Numbered from the stretch's first letter, positions 6,115 to 13,688 are shown. The stretch: DNA of 22,492 bases from JAABRU01 sp964534335 (GCA_964534335.1 CAZHPS010000045.1:1-22492), one strand, 5' to 3'. Notes: generated from the letters alone by a model not told the origin. Numbers and translations: made by a program.

Positions 6115-6714
6115 TTATTCAATGTCATCTTCACTGTTTTCAAAATCAGCATATAACGCCCTTATAAAACTTTCAAATTTGCCTATATAATCAATCAATT
6201 CATCAACAGTAAACTGTTTATACATTGATTTTATTCCTTCAGCGACTAATTTTCTTTGTTCTACCAGTGAACGATCATTTAAATTGAATAAATCTCTTGT
6301 AATTTTAGCTTTTTCATTATTTTCATCAATGAGTATTTCTCCAGTAAATGAGTAGGTAAAATATTGCTGCGGATCTTCTGCAACAGGATTGATTAGATTT
6401 TGATACTGCTCCCTTTTTATCTGTCTATCTTTAAATCTTGCACCATAATAATCATAATTACAAGATGTTAAAAGGTTTTCCCATTCGAAAGCCAAATTGG
6501 GAAATAAACTTTTTTTCTTAAAATGGTCAATATGTGATTTTTCAGGTTCAAGCCGAATTTCAGTATAAGCACACTGAAAATTTTGTTCTTCCATCAGCAT
6601 ATAAGTCCTTACATCGAAACCTATTTCAATGCTCAATTCTCCCCATGATTCAGGAGTATTTCTGCTTAAAAACCTTCTAAAAAAATCGGGTTCTTTTTTA
6701 TTGATTTTTTTCAT
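6115..6714 (-). CDS. ptuB: HNH endonuclease of Septu-like defence pair (PtuB-like)
   Basis: This is a 199-residue protein with start at the ATG at 6714, which has AGGAG eight bases upstream. A further in-frame ATG at 6732 lacks such a site. The motif region reads CAYTEIRLEPEKSHIDHFKK and then WENLLTSCNYDYYGARFKD, the HNH fold of the TIGR02646/PtuB type: the HxDH stretch, the Asn of ENLL and the following Cys. Some members have CxxC zinc ligands, and here only the first Cys of that pair is present. Known family role: the nuclease component of Septu anti-phage systems, acting with an AAA ATPase, PtuA. Here it overlaps the ATPase gene by 17 bp and follows it in the usual order. The attC-like site comes right after the stop. 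Confidence 0.82.
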   Translation of the reverse strand: MKKINKKEPDFFRRFLSRNTPESWGELSIEIGFDVRTYMLMEEQNFQCAYTEIRLEPEKSHIDHFKKKSLFPNLAFEWENLLTSCNYDYYGARFKDRQIKREQYQNLINPVAEDPQQYFTYSFTGEILIDENNEKAKITRDLFNLNDRSLVEQRKLVAEGIKSMYKQFTVDELIDYIGKFESFIRALYADFENSEDDIE

Positions 6715-7777
6715 TTTTTTTTCTCCTGGCAATCTCCATTCTGATTAAAGCTAAATCCATATCGTCAAAACCGATAATTTTTTCCAATTCACCCTTTAAA
6801 TTTTTAAACTCATCGGTTTCATATTTATTTAAAAAAATCATTTCACGCAGTTCTGAAAGTTTATTTTCAATTATCGGAGTACGCAAACCATTTATTCTGA
6901 ATATTTCAAGTAATATTCGGTCAACTTTCCAACCGTATGAACCGTTAAAATTGCTGATAACTCTTAGATTACCGTTTTCTTTTACGATAACCCGTATTTG
7001 TTCTTTATGTACGGAAGCAGCGATATGGGGTGAATGAGTTGCAAGAATTATCTGATTATTGTTTTTTTCCGCAATAGTTTGATAAATCTGGACAATTCTG
7101 CTTTGCCAATTGGGATGAAGCGAACTTTCCGGTTCATCAATTAAAATTATACTGTCTTTTATATCTGCGAGATAGATAGAAAATGCTTTTGTAATAAGTT
7201 CCTGTTCTCCGTTTGACAGTTCTTCAATTTTTATATTATCCGATTTAAAATTTTTAAAACGGATTTCCCTGTTTCTGTCAATTCCCTTAAACTCAATTTG
7301 TAACTCAAAATCATTGAATATTGAATTTAAAATCTCCTGCGCTGTGGAATACGCTTCACTGCTTTTTTTATCTTTTTCATAAATTAATGTGTCAATATAT
7401 TTGACTATTATATCTTTTGCATTTTTATTATCTGCCGATAATCCGGCTTTATAAAAAAATATATTTTTAAATTTCGGAAATAAAACATTATCCCTGTATT
7501 CTTTTTCTTCAGGAAAATCCGGTTGCAATGACTGAGTGTCAATTACAAATAATTTATTATTCCCATTATCTTCATATTCGAGTTCAATATAACTTTTTTT
7601 AAGTATTGTTTTATATTTGAGAGTATGATAGATAACCTCTTTAAATAATGTAGTCTTTCCACTTCCATTTATTCCTGCGATTACAATAAGATTCTGAGAT
7701 TTTCCATTATGGGTCAAATCTAAATCAAAATTCTGAAAAATTTTATAATTATCAATATGTATTTTTCTAAGTTTCAT
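6698..7777 (-). CDS. ptuA: AAA/ABC-type ATPase of Septu-like defence pair (PtuA-like)
   Basis: This is a 359-residue cytoplasmic ATPase of the SMC/RecF-like AAA group. It begins MKLRKIHIDNYKIFQNFDLD, the typical opening strand, followed by Walker A AGINGSGKTTL (34-44), the signature LSNGEQE (187-193), Walker B ILIDEPESSLHP (211-222) and the switch His in ATHSPH (246-251). The middle (about 45-185) is short, without a long coiled coil. Together with the HNH nuclease gene downstream it matches Septu, an anti-phage system in which PtuA ATPases assemble with PtuB nuclease to degrade nucleic acid on infection. The short C-terminal part (about 330-359) is charged. The gene starts 16 bp after the GTTAGGC box of repeat copy 3, so the pair occupies its own presumed cassette. 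Retron-associated ATPase/HNH pairs look alike, but I see no reverse transcriptase here. Confidence 0.8.
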   Translation of the reverse strand: MKLRKIHIDNYKIFQNFDLDLTHNGKSQNLIVIAGINGSGKTTLFKEVIYHTLKYKTILKKSYIELEYEDNGNNKLFVIDTQSLQPDFPEEKEYRDNVLFPKFKNIFFYKAGLSADNKNAKDIIVKYIDTLIYEKDKKSSEAYSTAQEILNSIFNDFELQIEFKGIDRNREIRFKNFKSDNIKIEELSNGEQELITKAFSIYLADIKDSIILIDEPESSLHPNWQSRIVQIYQTIAEKNNNQIILATHSPHIAASVHKEQIRVIVKENGNLRVISNFNGSYGWKVDRILLEIFRINGLRTPIIENKLSELREMIFLNKYETDEFKNLKGELEKIIGFDDMDLALIRMEIARRKKNEKNQ

Positions 7778-7793
7778 AATTTTCCTTTTTAAT

Positions 7794-7934
7794 GCCTAAC
7801 CAGTGATTATGCAGATAGGGATAATATCCGATACCGCATATTATCCCTATCTGCCAAAGTTCAGTTTAAAAATCCATAGCATATCATAAAATGGAAGTCA
7901 ATCGGAACTGATTATTCCTGTTCAGAAAAAATAT
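7794..7934. repeat. Interspersed hairpin repeat, copy 3
   Basis: This copy has a perfect 17-bp hairpin stem, GCAGATAGGGATAATAT and its exact inverse around a 10-base loop (7811-7854). In copies 1 and 2 the same stem is mismatched in its outer part. On the minus strand the repeat ends CACTGGTTAGGC, a perfect GTTRRRY box, and the ATPase gene begins 16 bp later. It marks the right limit of the accessory region. Confidence 0.88.
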
Positions 7935-7984
7935 GCTTTTTCGAAATAAGCAAGATTCCATAAATTTTCAGGCATAAAATTTCA

Positions 7985-8020
7985 GAAAAACCGGATTTTT
8001 TTGGAAAAATCCGGTTTTTT
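7985..8020. terminator. Bidirectional rho-independent terminator
   Basis: The sequence AAAAACCGGATTTTT pairs with AAAAATCCGGTTTTTT around a very short loop, with A and T runs on both sides. It can therefore end transcripts from either strand. It lies about 75 bp after the stop of the SecA-like gene on the minus strand and separates that gene from the accessory region. Confidence 0.8.
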
Positions 8021-8094
8021 GAATACACGAAAATTTTTGTTTGCCTTATTAGTCAGAAATTAAGTATTGTGTCCCCCGGATTTCCTTTGCAATA

Positions 8095-10008
8095 TCAGTA
8101 AACAAAATGGGACCAACTGTCCCACAGTGGGTCATAATTTTCAGACTTTCGCCATTTCCGGATATGCTCCGCCTGTTTCATCAGGCCCTTTCTCAACTGG
8201 AAGTAATACTTCTGAATATAACACTGAGCCTCTGTTATCTTCTTCTCCACACTTTTTGGACGGATCAGTTTCCCGGTCTCGTCTGTTTCTTTGGAAATCC
8301 TGCTGATAAGTCGCTGCACTTTCTTATTGTAACGGAAGATCCGAAACAGATCGTCATCAAGACTGACAAAACACTGGCCTGAACCGGGATCACCCCTTCG
8401 GCCTGCCCTTCCGAAAAGCTGGTCATCGATCCTCTTGGCGTCGTGGTGTTCTGTGGCGATCACGTGGAGACCGCCATGCTCAGCAACTCCCTCTCCCAGT
8501 AAGATATCCACTCCCCTTCCGGCCATATTCGTGATCACGGTGACCCTTCCCTTCTGGCCTGCCTGGGCGATGATTTCCGCTTCCTGTTCGTGATGTCTGG
8601 CGCTCAGGACATGATGCTCGATTCCCTGATCCGACAATACCCGGCTCACCGTCTCGCACTTGAGAACCGAATTGGTTCCCACCAGTACGGGACGTCCCTC
8701 CTTTTGGCACTCCTTTATTGTCTGAACAACGGCGTTCAGTTTCTCCTTTTCCGTTGCATAAATGCTGTCCGGCAGGATCCGCCTTTTTGAGGGAAGGAAA
8801 GTGGGGATGCTGACAACCTCAAGTCCGAGAACCTTCCTGAACTCCTTTGCTTCGGTCTTTGCTGTCCCTGTCATTCCCGCCAGCTTCGCGTAATGACTGA
8901 AATACAGGGGGAAGGTGGTGCTTAAAACCGGTCTGGTCTCTGCACTGATCGGAAGATGTTCTTTCACTTCAAGGGCCTGCTGAAGGCCTGCACCATACGA
9001 TTTGTTTGGCGCGGCTCTTCCGGTAAAGGGATCCACCAAAACGAGCCTATGGTTCACGACAAGGTATTCTCTGTCTTTTTCCATTATGTGGAGGGCGCGA
9101 AGAGACTCCCGTATATAGCTCTCCCACTTGTCCTCCCCCAGTTCAAGCAGTTCAACAGGCAGATTTATGTCCTCATCTATCTTTTCCGGAAAAATTTCAA
9201 CATGCCTTTTCTTCTCATCCAGAGAAAAATGTACGCCATCTGTCAGTCTATAGGCTGTCTCCATGGCTTTGATGTGAACGTCAGGAGAGATTCCCATCGG
9301 TTCTGAAATGCTCACCGGCTGTATGCCCGCGTCGAGAAGAATGGAATCTATCTCGTCTATGATTGCATAGGAAAGATCTTTCTGGCAAAGCTTTTCTTCC
9401 AGCGTCTTTATACCGCACAAAGAATTCATAAACTCCTGAATATCGTCTTTGTCTGAGGATAAGCGCGAATCCCGAAGATAGTCAAAAATGAATTCATAAT
9501 AGGAACCGTATGTGATATTGGCCTGATACGCGTTCTGTCTTTCCAGATACCCGGAAGATGGCTGGAGTACTCCCACCTGCATTCCGAGAAACTCATAGAT
9601 GGGCCCCATCCACAATCTGTCCCTTTTTGCGAGGTATTCATTGGATGTTATCACATGCACCCTGTGTCTGCTGAGAGCGTTCAGATAGGCAGGCAAAACA
9701 GCAGTGAGCGTTTTGCCCTCACCTGTGACCATCTCCGCTATCTTGCCAAAGTGAAGTGCAATTCCTCCTAAGATCTGAACGTCTTCATGGCGGTGACCGA
9801 TTACCCTCTTCGCTGCCTCCCGCACCACTGCATACGCTTCGGACAGCAAAGCATCAGGCGGTTTGCCATTTTTGCATCGCTGCCGAAACACCTCTGTTTT
9901 TCCGGCAAGTTCCGAATCCGGGAGGCGCGCCATCTGAGGTTCAAGGTCATTGATTTTTTTTAACCATGGCACGAACTGTTTGTATGTGTTTTTCGTCATG
10001 AAGTACAT
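8095..10008 (-). CDS. Short SecA-like accessory translocase ATPase
   Basis: This is a 637-residue SecA homologue. I chose the ATG at 10008 because AAGGGAG lies five bases upstream; a GTG at 10014 overlaps that site. Recognisable are Walker A VTGEGKTLT (about 93-101), SNEYLAKRD of the helicase core, IIDEIDSILLD with the DEID box (218-221), LAGMTGTAKTE, TNMAGRGVDILLGEGV and GRAGRRGDPGSGQ (from about 533). SecA drives preprotein export through SecYEG. Housekeeping SecA is about 850-900 residues. This protein ends in the helical scaffold (FQLRKGLMKQ), so the helical wing, the C-terminal linker and the zinc/SecB-binding tail are missing. The motif reads GRAGRRGDPG where SecA usually has GRSGRQGDPG. 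It is probably a SecA2-like accessory ATPase for a subset of substrates; no substrate or partner gene is next to it. Confidence 0.85.
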   Translation of the reverse strand: MYFMTKNTYKQFVPWLKKINDLEPQMARLPDSELAGKTEVFRQRCKNGKPPDALLSEAYAVVREAAKRVIGHRHEDVQILGGIALHFGKIAEMVTGEGKTLTAVLPAYLNALSRHRVHVITSNEYLAKRDRLWMGPIYEFLGMQVGVLQPSSGYLERQNAYQANITYGSYYEFIFDYLRDSRLSSDKDDIQEFMNSLCGIKTLEEKLCQKDLSYAIIDEIDSILLDAGIQPVSISEPMGISPDVHIKAMETAYRLTDGVHFSLDEKKRHVEIFPEKIDEDINLPVELLELGEDKWESYIRESLRALHIMEKDREYLVVNHRLVLVDPFTGRAAPNKSYGAGLQQALEVKEHLPISAETRPVLSTTFPLYFSHYAKLAGMTGTAKTEAKEFRKVLGLEVVSIPTFLPSKRRILPDSIYATEKEKLNAVVQTIKECQKEGRPVLVGTNSVLKCETVSRVLSDQGIEHHVLSARHHEQEAEIIAQAGQKGRVTVITNMAGRGVDILLGEGVAEHGGLHVIATEHHDAKRIDDQLFGRAGRRGDPGSGQCFVSLDDDLFRIFRYNKKVQRLISRISKETDETGKLIRPKSVEKKITEAQCYIQKYYFQLRKGLMKQAEHIRKWRKSENYDPLWDSWSHFVY

Positions 10009-10258
10009 ATTCACTCCCTTATTGCGACTTTTTCTTAGCCCTTTCTCTTCCCCCAGGTCATCTGATTCCCATCCTTACCGGCTGCACTGCTGATCACCAG
10101 CGAGGCTGCAATCGGGCAGACCGCGTGAGGACTGAAAGGTGATTTCTGAAAATAAATATACCATTTCAGTTCACAGGCACAACGCACAGGCCGGAAGCTT
10201 ATGCTACTTTGAGGGATATTCTTTTCTGGAAATCAACAAAGATTTTTTAAACACGCTC

Positions 10259-10831
10259 TCAGACAGTTTCCGGCCCTGCTGGTGAAGAGAATTTGCCGGA
10301 AATGATCGGCCGCAGGGTTTTGACAATGGGAACAGCCGCTGCAATTTTGATGGCATCGCCGGGCAGAAAAGGCAGCATTCCCAAGCTTACGGCTTTGGCC
10401 CATGTCATGCCGGTCATGGCCTTGAGCCAGGAAACACCGAAAACATAGACCAAAAGTGAACCGCAGATCATGGCAAAAACATCAAAAAGCACTTTGCCTC
10501 TGCTTCTTTCGCTGATGGTTCCAATGAGAAAAACCGCAGGCAGATAACTGAGCAGATAACCGCCTGTGGGGCCGATAATACGTCCGATTCCTCCTGTTCC
10601 GCCTGCAAATACAGGCAGTCCGATTGCTCCGGCCAGCAGATAGATACCAACTGCGGCCAGTCCCCAGCGGCTTCCCAGCACCAGTCCTGTGAGAAGAACA
10701 AAAAGGTTTTGCAGAACAATGGGAACCGGGCCAATGGGAATGGCAAGATATGCCCCGGCTGAAATCAGCGCGGCAAAAAGAGATGCATACACGGTCATCT
10801 GCAGACTGTGCTTCGGGCTGTCAGTTTGCAT
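10259..10831 (-). CDS. bioY: Biotin transporter substrate-binding component BioY
   Basis: This is a 190-residue integral membrane protein of the BioY family, the S-component that binds biotin for ECF-type uptake. Family marks are the N-terminal helix with AALISAGAYLAIPIGPVPIV, then QNLFVLLTGLVLG, the glycine-rich GLPVFAGGTGGIGRIIGPTGGY and, late, LPFLPGDAIKIAAA. Five to six hydrophobic segments are visible, as usual. The start at 10831 has AAGGAG upstream. No EcfA/EcfT genes are adjacent, so it acts alone or with shared ECF ATPases. birA lies upstream on the same strand with three small genes in between, and its product could repress bioY, but I did not find a clear biotin operator. Confidence 0.93.
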   Translation of the reverse strand: MQTDSPKHSLQMTVYASLFAALISAGAYLAIPIGPVPIVLQNLFVLLTGLVLGSRWGLAAVGIYLLAGAIGLPVFAGGTGGIGRIIGPTGGYLLSYLPAVFLIGTISERSRGKVLFDVFAMICGSLLVYVFGVSWLKAMTGMTWAKAVSLGMLPFLPGDAIKIAAAVPIVKTLRPIISGKFSSPAGPETV

Positions 10832-10874
10832 GATAATACTTACTCCTTTGAATGTAATTGTTTTTTTATAATTT

Positions 10875-11099
10875 TCACGCTGCCAGTCTTTGCTCAGAAG
10901 GCTGATAACGCAATACCAGCAACTGATTCGCGTTCAGGGTTTCCAGTGCGTATGTCCGGCCGCGCATATCACTGAATTCCACTTCAAACACCTGGGGCTC
11001 ATATTCTTCCACAATGGTTCCCACCTGTCCGCTGTACAGTTTCAGTTCAGGGATATCCTCTGTCAATGCAACAACATCAAGCAGATTCTTTTTTCTCAT
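10875..11099 (-). CDS. DUF4926 domain protein
   Basis: This is a 74-residue protein whose core, LLDVVALTEDIPELKLYSGQ followed by VGTIVEEYEPQVFEVEFSD, matches the DUF4926 pattern: a small beta-barrel-like domain beginning LLDVVALTEDIPE and ending in a strand with VEFSD. Function is unknown. DUF4926 genes are very often found next to DUF2442 and DUF4160 genes, exactly as here, in arrangements reminiscent of toxin-antitoxin modules. It starts 4 bp after the DUF2442 stop, so the two are co-transcribed. bioY starts 43 bp further on. Confidence 0.85.
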   Translation of the reverse strand: MRKKNLLDVVALTEDIPELKLYSGQVGTIVEEYEPQVFEVEFSDMRGRTYALETLNANQLLVLRYQPSEQRLAA

Positions 11100-11103
11100 T
11101 ATG

Positions 11104-11427
11104 TTAAAGCCGATAACTTCTGTCTATCCCGTTTCTTTCCGGTTTTTGTACATGGATATTCTGAACATGCAGTGGGCTTGGTGCCGGAATACCGTACAGC
11201 ATTCCCTCCACACTGATGTCTTCATCAATATCCGGCCAGTGTATTCCTTCGCCGTCTCCAATGATCTCATATTTTGCCCTTTGTTCGGGGCTTGCCTGTA
11301 AAAGACGCCAAGACCAAACCAGAGGAACAGTGATTGTCCGCCCATCCGCAAGATAGGCAACAATATCTTCTTCTGTCACCTGAATGTTTTTCAATCTCGG
11401 TTCAATAACGCTGACCGCAGTGTTCAT
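11104..11427 (-). CDS. DUF2442 domain protein
   Basis: This is a 107-residue protein. The ATG at 11427 has GGGAGG seven bases upstream and overlaps the end of the DUF4160 gene by 26 bp. The core IVAYLADGRTITVPLVWSWR, then ASPEQRAKYEIIGDGEGIHW and PDIDEDISVEGML, is the standard DUF2442 signature (ADGR.I.VPL.W.PRL, followed by G.GIHWP.IDEDIS). Function is unknown. DUF2442 proteins usually pair with DUF4160 proteins and are suspected antitoxin-like partners, which is not demonstrated here. The C-terminal 25 residues are a basic extension. Confidence 0.9.
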   Translation of the reverse strand: MNTAVSVIEPRLKNIQVTEEDIVAYLADGRTITVPLVWSWRLLQASPEQRAKYEIIGDGEGIHWPDIDEDISVEGMLYGIPAPSPLHVQNIHVQKPERNGIDRSYRL

Positions 11428-11647
11428 ACCATGCCTCCCTGATTTTGCTTTGATTCTCTATGATGGTTTTAAAAATCAGATTCAGTTGTTTTGAGGAGAA
11501 ACCGTTGTTTTTTACCAACGATAAAGGTTCAAGCCAAAATTTGCACACAGCTTTGTCTCTTTGAACATGCACATGCATTGGTTCATTGCAGTCAAATCTG
11601 TAAAAGAAAAAACGGTAAGGGCCTGGAATATTTTTAACTGTTGGCAT
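11402..11647 (-). CDS. DUF4160 domain protein
   Basis: This is an 81-residue protein with the DUF4160 pattern: PGPYRFFFYRFDCNEPMHVH, then VQRDKAVCKFWLEPLSLVKN and a final helix with the EAWYEHCG stretch. The conserved EP.HVHV segment with two His is present. DUF4160 forms a conserved neighbour pair with DUF2442; the function is unknown and a toxin-antitoxin role has been guessed from genome context only. It begins 9 bp after the birA stop, so birA, this gene, the DUF2442 and DUF4926 genes and possibly bioY form one transcription unit. Confidence 0.9.
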   Translation of the reverse strand: MPTVKNIPGPYRFFFYRFDCNEPMHVHVQRDKAVCKFWLEPLSLVKNNGFSSKQLNLIFKTIIENQSKIREAWYEHCGQRY

Positions 11648-11656
11648 TTTTTCTGT

Positions 11657-12583
11657 TTAAAACTCCTGATGGAAACAGTCTCCGTAAATCACTGTTTTCT
11701 TTGTTCCGTCTGCATTTTCCAGAATCAGGGAGCCGTCTCTGTCCACATCCGCTGCACGGCCTTCCAGCACTTCTTTGGTGGTGACAACGCGGACATGACG
11801 GCCTATTGTAATGGTGTATTTTTTCCATTCATCCACCACATTTTCATAATTCCCGTCATCTATCCGCTTTTCAAAATCATTCAGAAATGCGGACAGAAGT
11901 TCTTTTTGGGATACCTCATGCCCCAGAATATTTTTCAGAGACACGGCATTGGGTTCGGAAACAGCAGGATCATTGTTTACATTGATGCCCATGCCGATAC
12001 TCACGAAAGAAACCATATCTGACCGGGTTTCCATTTCCGAAAGCATTCCGCAGAGTTTTTTTTCATTCACCAGAATATCATTGGGCCATTTCACGCCTGC
12101 CTCAATGCCAAAAAGCCTGCGGAGCGTTCCGGCAAGGGTGAGCGAGGCTGCAAAATTCACACGGGAAGCCAGAACCGCAGGGATTTCCGGACGGAGCACC
12201 ACAGTGAAATACAGCCCGCCTTTATCGGAAAACCACTGCCGCTGCAGTCTTCCCCGGCCCTTTGTCTGACGCCCAGCGATAACCACAGTGAAATGCGGGC
12301 AGCCCTTTCGCGCCAGATCTCTGGCTATCTCCATTGTGGAGCCGATTTCCGGGTAATAGTGAATCTTTTCCTCACGTTCCGGAAATTCCCAGGAAAAAGG
12401 GGTATCAGGTGAACTGTGCAGTTGATAGCCTTTGCCGGTGGAGACAATACCGTACCCCAGTTCCTGCAGTTTCTGTATATGCTTCCACACCGAAACCCGT
12501 GAAATGCCAAGTTCCGCGCTCAATAACTCACCGGATAGAGGTTCCGCGCTGTTTCCGAGTCTGCCGAGGATATGTGCTTTCAT
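11657..12583 (-). CDS. birA: Biotin-protein ligase and biotin repressor BirA
   Basis: This is a 308-residue bifunctional BirA. The N-terminal winged helix-turn-helix spans about residues 1-60 with ISRVSVWKHIQKLQELGYGI as recognition part. The catalytic domain shows GSTMEIARDLARKG (81-94), the adenylate loop GRQTKGRGRLQRQW (104-117) and KWPNDILVNEKKLCGML. The C-terminal SH3-like domain ends VIYGDCFHQEF. It makes biotinyl-5'-AMP and transfers biotin to the carboxyl carrier protein of acetyl-CoA carboxylase or similar enzymes; with the DNA-binding domain it can also repress biotin genes. bioY lies downstream on the same strand. The 190 bp separating birA from the divergent phosphoesterase gene should hold both promoters; I see no clear palindromic operator in it. 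Confidence 0.94.
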   Translation of the reverse strand: MKAHILGRLGNSAEPLSGELLSAELGISRVSVWKHIQKLQELGYGIVSTGKGYQLHSSPDTPFSWEFPEREEKIHYYPEIGSTMEIARDLARKGCPHFTVVIAGRQTKGRGRLQRQWFSDKGGLYFTVVLRPEIPAVLASRVNFAASLTLAGTLRRLFGIEAGVKWPNDILVNEKKLCGMLSEMETRSDMVSFVSIGMGINVNNDPAVSEPNAVSLKNILGHEVSQKELLSAFLNDFEKRIDDGNYENVVDEWKKYTITIGRHVRVVTTKEVLEGRAADVDRDGSLILENADGTKKTVIYGDCFHQEF

Positions 12584-12774
12584 TCTTTATTTTTCTGTAA
12601 AAACAGATGGATGAATATTGAAACCGATTTTGTTAATCACATAAAAGAGTCAGGGTAACGAAAAAAACAGGAAGTGTCAATATATTTTTTTCACAGTATG
12701 GTCACATTTTTTTTGATTTACAGCCCGTTTCATGAGAATATAAAAAATCATACACACAGATTAAGGAATACAAT

Positions 12775-13257
12775 ATGTCAGAATCAAAGAAAAAAGAAAA
12801 ATACACAGCCGGAGTAATATCCGACACGCACGGTATGCTGCGATCCGGGATATATGAAACCTTCAAAGGCGTTGACCTGATTATCCATGCCGGGGATGTG
12901 GGAACAAAGGAAGTGCTGAGGGAACTGGAAAAAATCGCACCGGTCATCGCGGTACAGGGAAACACAGACGGACGCTGGGCAGCCTATTTAAAGCCCACAG
13001 AGATAGTGCAGATTGGTGAGGTGCAGATTTATGTGCTCCATGATCTCTGGCTCCTTGAGCTGGACCCGAAAACCGCAGGTTTTCACGCTGTGATCAGCGG
13101 TCATACCCATCAGCCGAAAATCGAAAGCAAAGACGGTGTTCTCTTCCTCAATCCGGGCAGCGCGGGGCCGAGACGGTTTGATTATCCCATTTCCGCTGCC
13201 ATGCTTGAAATTCAGGGAAAAGTGCTGCATCCGCGAATTGTGGAATTTGCACCGTAA
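12775..13257 (+). CDS. YfcE/MJ0936-type metallophosphoesterase
   Basis: This is a 160-residue single-domain phosphodiesterase and the only confident plus-strand gene of the window. All metal-binding blocks are present: GVISDTHG (D and H near residues 18-20), LIIHAGDVG, AVQGNTDGR, LHDLW and SGHTHQP, followed by FLNPGSAGPRR, which is typical of the YfcE/MJ0936 group. These enzymes hydrolyse phosphodiester bonds in vitro, and the physiological substrate is usually unknown. The start at 12775 follows AAGGA. It is transcribed divergently from birA. A weak hairpin without a clear T run follows at 13281-13308. Confidence 0.93.
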   Translation: MSESKKKEKYTAGVISDTHGMLRSGIYETFKGVDLIIHAGDVGTKEVLRELEKIAPVIAVQGNTDGRWAAYLKPTEIVQIGEVQIYVLHDLWLLELDPKTAGFHAVISGHTHQPKIESKDGVLFLNPGSAGPRRFDYPISAAMLEIQGKVLHPRIVEFAP

Positions 13258-13427
13258 CACTGGCAGACGAAAGAAATTCAGTGGAGGGCGTTTAACCCCT
13301 CCGTCCACAGCAATAACGGAATGTCAGAAATTTGGCAGTGAGGGAATATGGCAGCAGCATTTTTTCCGGATTGGTAAATGTTTTTTCACCGCTCTTCCGT
13401 ATGCCGGACATATCTCTTCAGATTTTT

Positions 13428-13643
13428 TCAGATAATCGGACTGTTAATACACACAGATATGTTTGGTGACGAGCTTATGAGAAAATCCATCCTCATACTG
13501 CATAGCTTACATCCCCCGCCAACAAAAAATCTGTCTTCCGCCTTTAATACGATAATGTCATTTGATAGTTGAGCGTTTCCGTCTTCAACAAGTTCCTTCA
13601 TGGCATCTTCAATACTGTACCTGATATCTATCTTAACATTCAT
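13428..13643 (-). CDS. Small Gly/Cys-containing ORF after radical SAM gene, possible RiPP precursor
   Basis: This is a 71-residue ORF with an excellent ribosome binding site (AAGGAGGATAAGATG), 45 bp after the radical SAM gene. The first 40 residues are acidic and helical (MNVKIDIRYSIEDAMKELVE, DGNAQLSNDIIVLKAEDRFF), as in RiPP leader peptides. A glycine run and two cysteines follow (FFVGGGCKLCSMRMDFL), then a Ser/Asn-rich tail with a third Cys. Leader-plus-Gly/Cys core next to a radical SAM/SPASM protein with a PqqD/RRE-like N-terminus suggests a modified peptide, but I do not recognise a precursor family. It might instead be an unrelated small protein or a truncated gene. Confidence 0.55.
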   Translation of the reverse strand: MNVKIDIRYSIEDAMKELVEDGNAQLSNDIIVLKAEDRFFVGGGCKLCSMRMDFLISSSPNISVCINSPII

Positions 13644-13688
13644 CTTATCCTCCTTAATTCCTCATGTACCGTAAAAAATATTGATATA

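Larger units (their letters stand above)
911..7800 (-). mobile_element. Putative integrase-less integron cassette cluster (CALIN-like)
   Basis: Over about 6.9 kb, minus-strand genes are separated by sites resembling attC: 911-987, 2285-2337 (half), 3738-3797 and 6032-6111. Three hairpin repeats also end at GTTAGGC-like boxes (2175, 5563, 7794). In three cases the gene stop is 5-10 bp from the site (993, 3807 and 6115) and in one it is 33 bp away (2371). Several genes start shortly after the next core box. All genes share one orientation, as in integron arrays. No tyrosine recombinase or attI is visible, so an integrase would have to lie elsewhere or be lost. The DNA is clearly more AT-rich than the genes to the right. 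A mixed island of defence genes and repeats without integron history remains possible. Confidence 0.5.

Noticed and set aside
6115..7777. ATPase/HNH pair as part of a retron
   Set aside because: No reverse transcriptase gene or structured msr/msd-like region was found next to the pair within the window.
2175..7934. Three repeats considered as a CRISPR array
   Set aside because: Units are over 100 bp and kilobases apart with genes in between; there are no regular spacers and no cas genes.
10035..10215. Minus-strand open stretch upstream of the SecA-like gene
   Set aside because: About 60 codons without a clear start or ribosome binding site and no family resemblance; it is probably chance in GC-richer DNA.
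12584..12774. BirA operator in the birA-phosphoesterase intergenic region
   Set aside because: An ATTAACAAAA-like half was seen, but no matching inverted half at a suitable distance.
13281..13308. Hairpin GTGGAGGG...CCCTCCGTCCAC after the phosphoesterase gene
   Set aside because: The stem is asymmetric and no T run follows, so neither a terminator nor an attC site can be supported.
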